The position numbers and the translations under genes were made by a program. Of a stretch of 6,506 nucleotides of DNA, positions 1 to 4,853 are shown in pieces. This DNA is from an uncultured Acetatifactor sp. (GTDB lineage Bacteria > Bacillota > Clostridia > Lachnospirales > Lachnospiraceae), in the NCBI GenBank assembly GCA_947644185.1, contig CANRZC010000135.1, forward strand, positions 1-6,506, in the 5' to 3' direction. How positions within the stretch are numbered: the first letter of the stretch is position 1; each line of letters starts with the position of its first letter. The notes under the pieces are model-generated. The model worked only from the letters and a program-made list of their open reading frames with translations, had not been told where the DNA came from and ran no database searches.

Positions 1-143
1 CATCGCGAAGGAATATGGTATCCTATATCTATAAAGCATATATTTCTTGAATCCATTGATGCAATTCTAACATCTTTCGCTTTTTTCAGAAACTCTATGC
101 TTTTGAAACCATTTACAAAACAAAGGGCAGGAGCTTCTGGCAT
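1..143 (-). CDS. Partial N-terminal ORF of unknown function, divergent from the Rpn-like gene
   Basis: A minus-strand ORF starts with ATG at 143-141 and stays open for about 47 codons to the left edge, so only the N-terminus is seen. The start is well supported: AGGAGG lies on the minus strand at 157-152, eight bases before the ATG, and an in-frame TAG stands two codons upstream of the ATG. The peptide begins MPEAPALCFVNGF and continues with a lysine-rich stretch, then a hydrophobic stretch near IDIGYHI. I do not recognise the family. The segment is clearly AT-richer than the rest of the window, which may point to a different origin, but it is short. The opposite strand is also open over 1-165, without a start or ribosome binding site of its own inside the window. 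A chance ORF is therefore possible, although the purine-first codon pattern and the ribosome binding site favour the minus strand. Confidence 0.45.
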   Translation of the reverse strand, partial: MPEAPALCFVNGFKSIEFLKKAKDVRIASMDSRNICFIDIGYHIPSR

Positions 144-149
144 GGGCTA

Positions 150-174
150 TACCTCCTGTCCAGAATAGGAGGTA
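150..174. promoter_or_regulatory. Palindromic stem-loop carrying the Shine-Dalgarno sites of both divergent genes
   Basis: TACCTCCT (150-157) and AGGAGGTA (167-174) form a perfect 8-bp inverted repeat around a 9-nt loop. On the plus strand the right arm is the Shine-Dalgarno of the gene starting at 177, with AGGAGG at 167-172 and four bases before the ATG. On the minus strand the left arm reads as AGGAGG at 157-152, the Shine-Dalgarno of the ORF starting at 143. In either mRNA the 5' arm would pair with and mask the ribosome binding site, provided the transcript starts far enough upstream. The inverted repeat is seen directly; masking and translational control are inferred. Confidence 0.6.
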
Positions 175-176
175 AG

Positions 177-962
177 ATGAAGAAACTGGAAGACATGAAC
201 CTGGTGGATGATTTTCTGGCATACAGCCTGGCCGTCCACAAAACCTACGGTGTGGAAGCTGCTCGCTACATCTTAGAGTGCATCCTGCAGCGAAAGATCC
301 GTAATCTCACGGTCATACCGCAGAAATCCTGGTACGGGGAGACTGCCGGGACCCACGGCGGGCGGGGGCGGATGATATACACCATAGGAAACCGCTGCCT
401 GGAGATGCCGGAACTCCCCTATGAGGATGGAGCAAGGACTGTATTCCTCTACACAAAAGGGACAGAGGGCGACCCTCCGGAGGAGCTGCAACAGCTAGCT
501 CGGTACATGGAGCATTCCACCGCCGAGAACGTCAAGTCTTCGAAACTTGCCAAACTGCATCAGATGGTGACGGAAGTAAAATCAGACAGAGAAGTGGGGC
601 TGGCATATATGAAGAGTTATGAGATTGAGAGGATGCTTAAGGCGGAGAGTAAGGCAGATGACCTCCTCATGCTTCTGCAGGAGACTCAGGAGATTTCCGA
701 AGAGGAGAGGAAGCGCATTTTGAGGGAGACCAATCTGCGCACACTGGATAACTGGTATCAGGAGGCCCTGATTCAAAACAGACAGTGCATTGTGTCAAAA
801 AGCAAGGCAGCCAGCATCCTGATCCTGCTGGAGGATTTCGGTCCTGTGCCAGAGGAGGCGAAGCAGCGAGTCCTGGCCGAGACAGACTTATCTGTCCTGG
901 ATAGCTGGCTCCGACTGGCCAAACGGGCAGAGAGCCTGGAACAGTTTCTGCAGAGCATATAA
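177..962 (+). CDS. Rpn/PD-(D/E)XK family putative transposase-like protein, catalytic core deleted
   Basis: The 261-residue protein resembles the recombination-promoting nuclease (Rpn) / PD-(D/E)XK 'putative transposase' family common in Lachnospiraceae. Residues 1-60 match the usual N-terminus, with NLVDDFL near 9-14, an ILQRKI motif at 36-41 and VIPQKSWYG at 46-54. Residues 66-155 match the usual segment after the core: RMIYT, PELPYEDGART, FLYTKGTEGDPPEEL, then a helical stretch. Between them, at about residues 60-65, the family normally has roughly 70-80 residues carrying the acidic nuclease motifs (an LDVY-like strand and a YDIE-like strand). Here only a Gly/Arg-rich junction remains, so nuclease activity is probably lost although the frame is intact. 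The C-terminus holds two related repeats (158-197 and 209-248) and ends in ESLEQFLQSI. The start at 177 is fixed by AGGAGG at 167-172. Family assignment is from recognition of conserved segments; the deletion is inferred by comparison with remembered relatives. The protein may be a decaying copy or a non-catalytic derivative. Confidence 0.75.
   Translation: MKKLEDMNLVDDFLAYSLAVHKTYGVEAARYILECILQRKIRNLTVIPQKSWYGETAGTHGGRGRMIYTIGNRCLEMPELPYEDGARTVFLYTKGTEGDPPEELQQLARYMEHSTAENVKSSKLAKLHQMVTEVKSDREVGLAYMKSYEIERMLKAESKADDLLMLLQETQEISEEERKRILRETNLRTLDNWYQEALIQNRQCIVSKSKAASILILLEDFGPVPEEAKQRVLAETDLSVLDSWLRLAKRAESLEQFLQSI
354..371 (+). other. Apparent in-frame deletion junction in the Rpn-like gene
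   Basis: Codons 60-65 read His-Gly-Gly-Arg-Gly-Arg in a very GC-rich run containing closely spaced GGCGGG and GGGGCGG. The N-terminal family segment ends just before it and the conserved RMIYT segment follows at once. In full-length relatives the nuclease core separates these two segments. Short G/C-rich microhomology at the join would suit a slippage or recombination deletion, but this is inference. Confidence 0.55.
648..920 (+). repeat. Tandem protein repeat, two copies, in the C-terminus of the Rpn-like gene
   Basis: Residues 158-197 and 209-248 align without gaps over 40 positions with 17 identities. Shared landmarks are a leading SKA, an L-x-LL core, an EE pair, R-[IV]-L-x-ET-[ND]-L, and LD-x-W. 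The copies start 51 residues apart. Both read as helix-loop-helix units rich in Leu, Glu and Arg. Many relatives end in one such unit before an ESIEEF-like tail, so the second copy looks like an internal duplication. Confidence 0.6.
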
Positions 963-964
963 GC

Positions 965-1008
965 GGGCATGCCCAACAGCCGATCCACGCTGTCTTGCCA
1001 TGTACATG
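965..1008. repeat. Two 10-bp perfect palindromes downstream of the Rpn-like gene
   Basis: GGGCATGCCC at 965-974 and CATGTACATG at 999-1008 are each perfectly self-complementary. The first begins two bases after the TAA stop of the preceding gene. Neither is followed by a T-run on the plus strand, so they do not form a convincing intrinsic terminator. They may be protein binding sites or chance palindromes. Confidence 0.35.
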
Positions 1009-1011
1009 AAA

Positions 1012-1051
1012 AGATTGCATTCCGGGCCTTTGTATCCTTAGAATGCAATCT
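1012..1051. repeat. Perfect 11-bp inverted repeat with 18-bp spacer, operator-like
   Basis: AGATTGCATTC at 1012-1022 and GAATGCAATCT at 1041-1051 are exact reverse complements separated by 18 bp, so equivalent positions are 29 bp apart. No T-run follows on the plus strand; on the minus strand only a short TTTTC follows the left arm. A transcription terminator is therefore less likely than a two-site operator or a remnant of a mobile element end. The arms overlap the possible promoter of the downstream hydrolase gene. Confidence 0.6.
1015..1044 (+). promoter_or_regulatory. Possible promoter of the SGNH hydrolase gene
   Basis: TAGAAT at 1039-1044 matches the -10 consensus at five of six positions. 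TTGCAT at 1015-1020 is a weak -35 candidate with an 18-bp spacer. Transcription would begin near 1050 and leave a leader of about 45 nt before the ATG at 1097. Both boxes fall in the arms of the 11-bp inverted repeat, so a protein bound there would block the promoter. This is a pattern-based guess. Confidence 0.3.
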
Positions 1052-1096
1052 CAAGAAAACAGTCTGGGGCCTTTCCCTACAAAAGCGAGGAATCAA

Positions 1097-2554
1097 ATGA
1101 AAAATCCAAAATCATTGGTCCAATTTCTGCTACTGTGCACCTGCCTCTGCCTGGGAATGGGCATGAAAGCGGAGGCTTCCGAAGAAATTTATCCCCGATT
1201 TGAAGACGGGGATATAGTTGGCTTTATCGGTGACAGTATCACTCATGTGGTATACCGCCCTCTGGGTTATGTGGAAATTTTAGAGCAGTATTATCTGAGC
1301 CGCTTTCCTGAGGAGCACATAGAATTTCGCAATCTGGGGGCTGAGGGGCATCGCACCTGTGATATGTTAAACCTCTATGATGCGGATCCCGCTTTCCGTG
1401 GGCTCAATAAAGCTGTCATCATGCTGGGTACCAACGAGGCCATTTTACAGAATTCTGCAGAGGAGTACACCGCCAATCTGGAGGCGCTCATCGGAAAGCT
1501 CACCGCAGGGGGAATAGACAGCAGCGATATCCTACTGCTTTCTCCGCCTATCTGCGATCAATATTGTGCCATGAATTATGATGGAAATGGCAACATGCGC
1601 TGGACCTATGAGGACAAACTGCTAGAGTATCTGGAGGTTTTGGACGCAAAGACAAAGCAGTGGGGCGTGGCCTATCTAAATTACCATGGAGACATGGCTG
1701 CGCTGACAGAGCAAATCCAGCAGGAGGATAAGCGCAATACGCTGACCACGGACTGCATTCACCCCAATGCCACAGGGCACAGGCTGCTTGCCTATTACAT
1801 TTTGCAGGCCCAGGGGTTGGACGCTGAACCGCTCTCAGAGCTCTCTGTGTCTAAGCAGGGCGAAGTACAAGCTCTCCGTGAGGAACTGACAGATGTGTAT
1901 CTGGGCGAAATAGGCATGACTGGCCTCTTGCATTCAGAGGCGCTGCCCATAGCAGCCGCCCAGGAGGTGAAGGATTTTCAGGCATTTTACAGAGAGGCTG
2001 CGCGGATGTATGGAAAGCCTTTTGTGGTAGAAGGGTTGCAGGAGACATGTTCTTACAATGTATTTCTGGGAGAGAATCTGCTAGGCCTGTTTCAGGGGAA
2101 AGAGCTCGGGGAGGGCATAGACCTTGCCACTATAGACACCCATCCCCAGCAGGCTGCCATGGAGCGGGTCCATACCCTGAGCAAGCAGCGCCACCAAAAC
2201 ACCGTATCCTATCGCAATATGTGGGTGGATATCACCATGCAGCGGGCTACCTATACCCAGGAACAGATTCTGGCCAGATTCCAGGCCTGGCAGGCTACAG
2301 ACCAGGCGCTACAGCAGGAAATGTGGCAGCTGGTCAGAGATAGGGTGGATGATACTTTTACAGTGACAATCTTAAAAGAGGGATATTCTCTGGCGGATCT
2401 GGAGCAGGAGAAGGCACAGGCTCTGGAACGAGCCCGGGAGGAAGAGCTGGCAAAGCGCCAGGCAGTCACACAAGCCAGGGAAAAATGTGAAGAGCAGGCA
2501 AGGAGAGTGGCAGAAGCACTTTGCTCTCTCCTCACCTGGAATTTCCATCCATAG
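1097..2554 (+). CDS. Secreted SGNH/GDSL-family hydrolase with C-terminal coiled-coil extension
   Basis: This is a 485-residue exported hydrolase of the SGNH/GDSL fold, which usually acts on ester bonds, often acetyl groups on polysaccharides. The start at ATG 1097 has GAGG at 1087-1090. An in-frame ATG at 1043 lacks a ribosome binding site and would put a hydrophilic tail before the signal peptide. Residues 1-27 form a signal peptide with basic MKNPKS, a hydrophobic core and an AEA/S cleavage site; no lipobox fits. Catalytic blocks follow in order: GDSIT with nucleophile Ser47, NLGAEG with Gly81, GTNE with Asn113, and DCIHPNATGH with Asp219 and His222. The hydrolase domain ends near residue 240. 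A second region (about 275-400) resembles the small domain after SGNH modules in some secreted gut proteins (CSYNVFLGENLLGLF, then GEGIDLA). The end is a charged Glu/Ala/Arg coiled coil (about 425-475). There is no membrane anchor or sorting signal, so the protein is probably released or held by the coiled coil. The natural substrate cannot be told from sequence. Confidence 0.85.
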   Translation: MKNPKSLVQFLLLCTCLCLGMGMKAEASEEIYPRFEDGDIVGFIGDSITHVVYRPLGYVEILEQYYLSRFPEEHIEFRNLGAEGHRTCDMLNLYDADPAFRGLNKAVIMLGTNEAILQNSAEEYTANLEALIGKLTAGGIDSSDILLLSPPICDQYCAMNYDGNGNMRWTYEDKLLEYLEVLDAKTKQWGVAYLNYHGDMAALTEQIQQEDKRNTLTTDCIHPNATGHRLLAYYILQAQGLDAEPLSELSVSKQGEVQALREELTDVYLGEIGMTGLLHSEALPIAAAQEVKDFQAFYREAARMYGKPFVVEGLQETCSYNVFLGENLLGLFQGKELGEGIDLATIDTHPQQAAMERVHTLSKQRHQNTVSYRNMWVDITMQRATYTQEQILARFQAWQATDQALQQEMWQLVRDRVDDTFTVTILKEGYSLADLEQEKAQALERAREEELAKRQAVTQAREKCEEQARRVAEALCSLLTWNFHP

Positions 2555-2664
2555 GCGCTTCCTGACGGATGGCCCCGGCAGACTTATCCACGGGCGGCAG
2601 TCCCGGCGTCCTCCTTCGGCGTCCGGCACCCCCAGGCTTATCCATAGACTTTAGAGCCAACAAG
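2555..2664. other. Convergent intergenic spacer with interleaved direct repeats and DnaA-box-like 9-mers
   Basis: This spacer lies between the stop codons of the hydrolase (plus) and the carboxynorspermidine synthase (minus). It holds CAGACTTATCCAC (2579-2591) and CAGGCTTATCCAT (2633-2645), which match at 11 of 13 bases. It also holds two exact CGGCGTCC copies (2604-2611 and 2617-2624). ATCCATAG at 2640-2647 repeats the octamer covering the hydrolase stop codon (2547-2554). TTATCCACG (2584-2592) and TTATCCATA (2638-2646) each differ by one base from the DnaA box TTATCCACA. No stable hairpin with a T-run was found for either converging transcript. Confidence 0.45.
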
Positions 2665-3924
2665 TTACTCCACCAGCACCGGATTCTCCTCCACCACCCA
2701 GGGCAGGCCATATTGATTCAGGGCTTCCATGTAAGGATCCGGGTCGAACTCCTCCACATTGAACACACCAGGCTTCTTCCAGGTGCCATTCAGCACCAGC
2801 ATGGCGCCGATCATAGCGGGCACGCCGGTGGTGTATGAAATGGCCTGGGACCCCAGCTCTCTGTAGCACGCCTGATGGTCGCATACATTATAAATATAGA
2901 TGGATTTCTCCTTGCCATCCTTCACCCCGGTAAATATGCAGCCAATGTTGGTCTTGCCTACGGTCCGAGGGCCCAGGGAGGCAGGATCCGGCAGCAATGT
3001 CTTCAGAAATTGAATGGGAACGATCTCTCGGCCCTCAAACATCACCGGATCTGTCCGCAGCATTCCTACATTCTCCAGACATTTCATATGGGTCAGATAG
3101 CTGGCGCCAAAGGTCATAAAAAAGCGTATCCGCCTAATGCCCGGAATGTTTTTTGCCAGGGACTCAATCTCCTCATGGTGCAGCAAATACATGTCCTTCC
3201 TCCCCACCTGGGGAAAATCGTACTCCCTTTTGATCTCCATGGGCTTTGTCTCCACCCAGTGGCCGTCTTCCCAGTAGGAGCCGTTGGCGGACACCTCTCT
3301 TAAGTTGATCTCCGGGTTGAAATTGGTGGCAAAGGGATACCCGTGATCGCCTCCATTGCAATCCATTATATCAATCTGATGAATCTCATCAAAATAATGC
3401 TTCTGGGCATAGGCGGTAAAGACGCTGGTGACGCCCGGGTCAAATCCGCTGCCCAGCAGAGCTGTGATGCCGGCCTTCTCAAAGCGTTCCTGATAAGCCC
3501 ACTGCCAGGAATAGTCAAAGTATGCGGTAAAGCCCTGTTCCCTGCATCGCTTTTCATAAATTGCCCGCCAGGTGGGATCCTGGGTATCCTCCGCCTCATA
3601 GTTGGCGGTGTCAATGTAGTCAACCTTACAGGCCAGACAGGCGTCCATGATGGTCAGATCCTGATAGGGCAGCGCCAGATTCAGCACAGCCTTTGGCTGC
3701 TCCCTGTTGATCAGGGCAATCAGCTCCTCCACCCTGTCCGCGTCCACCTGAGCGGTAGTGATCTTTGCTTTGGTAGTGCCCTCTAGCTTCTCTTTCAGGG
3801 CCTGGCATTTGGATACTGTGCGGCTGGCAATGCAGATTTCGGAAAATACATCCGCCTTCTTCGCACATTTCTGGATGGCCACAGACGCCACGCCCCCACA
3901 GCCGATGATTAGTATTTTTGACAT
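2665..3924 (-). CDS. Carboxynorspermidine/carboxyspermidine synthase (saccharopine dehydrogenase family)
   Basis: The 419-residue protein belongs to the saccharopine dehydrogenase-like family. It matches carboxynorspermidine synthase (carboxyspermidine dehydrogenase), which uses NADPH to join aspartate beta-semialdehyde to a diamine such as putrescine. A decarboxylase (NspC) then normally completes spermidine or norspermidine. The cytosolic protein opens with a Rossmann motif, KILIIGCGGVAS (Gly8, Gly10, Gly11). It continues with NLALPYQDL near 82-90, an IDTANYE segment near 104-110, LLGSGFDPGVTSVF near 157-169 and CNGGDHGYPFATNFNPEINLRE near 189-210, all typical of this branch. I chose ATG 3924 because GGAGAG at 3937-3932 sits seven bases before it; the in-frame ATG at 3939 has no ribosome binding site and itself overlaps that site. 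The gene follows speE by 38 nt and is the last gene of the minus-strand operon here. No NspC gene follows. Saccharopine dehydrogenase in lysine metabolism is the alternative, made unlikely by the polyamine neighbours. Confidence 0.85.
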   Translation of the reverse strand: MSKILIIGCGGVASVAIQKCAKKADVFSEICIASRTVSKCQALKEKLEGTTKAKITTAQVDADRVEELIALINREQPKAVLNLALPYQDLTIMDACLACKVDYIDTANYEAEDTQDPTWRAIYEKRCREQGFTAYFDYSWQWAYQERFEKAGITALLGSGFDPGVTSVFTAYAQKHYFDEIHQIDIMDCNGGDHGYPFATNFNPEINLREVSANGSYWEDGHWVETKPMEIKREYDFPQVGRKDMYLLHHEEIESLAKNIPGIRRIRFFMTFGASYLTHMKCLENVGMLRTDPVMFEGREIVPIQFLKTLLPDPASLGPRTVGKTNIGCIFTGVKDGKEKSIYIYNVCDHQACYRELGSQAISYTTGVPAMIGAMLVLNGTWKKPGVFNVEEFDPDPYMEALNQYGLPWVVEENPVLVE

Positions 3925-3937
3925 TTTCTTTCTCTCC

Positions 3938-3957
3938 ATTAATTTTTGTGAATTAAT
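3938..3957. repeat. AT-rich 7-bp inverted repeat between speE and the carboxynorspermidine synthase
   Basis: ATTAATT (3938-3944) and AATTAAT (3951-3957) are reverse complements around a 6-nt loop, in an otherwise GC-rich operon. The structure lies in the 38-nt gap just upstream of the synthase ribosome binding site. As RNA it would be weak, being all A-U. It may be a processing site or simply an AT-rich spacer. Confidence 0.3.
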
Positions 3958-3962
3958 TTTCC

Positions 3963-4826
3963 CTACGCCTCATGTATCTCCACCTTCCGCAGCAGACTCT
4001 CCACATAGGCCGGGAGGCAGAAAGCACCTACATGCAGCCTAGGCGTATAGTACCTGGTCTCCAGCCCCCTGGCAAGCCAGCGCTCCCCGTCCATGTCGTG
4101 CACCGGATGGTATCTTCTGGAGGCAAAGCCAAACAGCCAATGGCCAGAAGGGTAGGTGGGAATGTGGGCCTGGTACACCCGGCTGATGGGAAAGCTCTCC
4201 ACTATGCGCTTGTGGGCCCGCATACAGGCTTTGGCATCCGCCTCATAGAAGGGGCTCTCATGCTGGTTCACCATAATGCCATCCTCCCTCAGGGCCTTGT
4301 AACAATTTCCATAGAATTCTTTTGTAAAAAGACCCTCCCCCGGTCCAAAGGGGTCTGTGGAATCTACGATGATCAGATCATACATGTCCGCCTTCTGCCG
4401 CACGAACCGCATCCCATCCTCATAAAAGATGTGAACCCGCTGATCTCCCAGCCCGCAGGATACTTTGGGCAGATACTCCCGGCACACCGAAACCACCTGC
4501 TCATCAATCTCCACCAGGTCAATGCCTTCTATCTCAGGGTATTTGACCAGCTCTCTGACTACGCCCCCGTCTCCTGCCCCGATGACCAGTACCCTTTTCA
4601 CATGGGGATGCACTGCCATAGGCACATGAACCATCATCTCATGGTAGATAAATTCGTCCTTCTCTGTCAGCATCATGTAGCCGTCCAAAGTCAAAAAGCG
4701 CCCAAACTCTGGAGACTCAAACACATCAATCCGCTGAAATGCACTCTCTCCTCCATACAGCTGCCTGTCCACCTGGATAGAAAGCTTTACATTAGGCGTG
4801 TGCAGCTCCGAAAACCATAACTCCAT
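3963..4826 (-). CDS. speE: Spermidine synthase (polyamine aminopropyltransferase)
   Basis: The 287-residue protein has the normal length of bacterial spermidine synthases, which move an aminopropyl group from decarboxylated S-adenosylmethionine to putrescine in the cytosol. The N-terminal beta domain has LTLDGYMMLTEKDEFIYHEM at 45-64, the family gate and substrate region. The Rossmann core has IGAGDGG at 82-88 with Asp86, and VEID at 105-108 with Glu106 and Asp108 for cofactor binding. It also has EDGMRF at 136-141 and the catalytic loop DSTDPFGPGEGLF at 155-167, where Asp155 and Asp158 are the expected polyamine-binding and base residues. The IPTYPSGHW segment near the C-terminus also fits. 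The start at ATG 4826 is set by AGGAGG at 4839-4834, seven bases away; an upstream in-frame TTG at 4850 lies before the ribosome binding site and is rejected. The gene lies 27 nt after speA. SpeD, which makes decarboxylated SAM, is not in the window. Confidence 0.92.
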   Translation of the reverse strand: MELWFSELHTPNVKLSIQVDRQLYGGESAFQRIDVFESPEFGRFLTLDGYMMLTEKDEFIYHEMMVHVPMAVHPHVKRVLVIGAGDGGVVRELVKYPEIEGIDLVEIDEQVVSVCREYLPKVSCGLGDQRVHIFYEDGMRFVRQKADMYDLIIVDSTDPFGPGEGLFTKEFYGNCYKALREDGIMVNQHESPFYEADAKACMRAHKRIVESFPISRVYQAHIPTYPSGHWLFGFASRRYHPVHDMDGERWLARGLETRYYTPRLHVGAFCLPAYVESLLRKVEIHEA

Positions 4827-4853
4827 CCTTACACCTCCTCTGTGTTCCAAATG

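Noticed and set aside
47..73. TTGAAT and TAACAT as a promoter for the Rpn-like gene
   Set aside because: Each box matches only four of six bases and the spacer is about 15 bp, too weak to annotate.
1..165. Plus-strand open frame reading in from the left edge and ending at TAG 163-165
   Set aside because: It has no visible start or ribosome binding site in the window, and the minus strand has the better start signal and codon pattern. It cannot be fully excluded.
667..1096. Minus-strand ORFs of 107 and 117 codons opposite the Rpn-like gene
   Set aside because: They are Ser/Pro/Cys-rich, lack ribosome binding sites and lie antisense to a gene with conserved motifs.
1043..1096. Upstream ATG extension of the SGNH hydrolase
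   Set aside because: There is no ribosome binding site, the ATG is inside the inverted repeat arm, and it would add 18 polar residues before a good signal peptide.
1130..1160. Lipoprotein signal in the SGNH hydrolase
   Set aside because: Cysteines occur in the hydrophobic core, but none follows a proper lipobox, and an AEA/S cleavage site fits better.
2555..2664. Intrinsic terminator between the convergent genes
   Set aside because: The GC-rich repeats are direct, not inverted, and there is no T-run for either strand.
2875..3786. Plus-strand ORFs of 142 and 147 codons opposite the carboxynorspermidine synthase
   Set aside because: They are antisense shadows; the minus-strand protein is conserved throughout.
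3925..3939. Upstream ATG of the carboxynorspermidine synthase
   Set aside because: It lacks a ribosome binding site and overlaps the GGAGAG that serves the ATG at 3924.
3972..4820. 282-codon plus-strand ORF opposite speE
   Set aside because: It is antisense to a well-supported spermidine synthase and shows His/Pro-rich shadow composition with no ribosome binding site.
4827..4850. TTG start upstream of speE
   Set aside because: It would place the AGGAGG ribosome binding site inside the coding sequence; ATG 4826 is ideally spaced from it.
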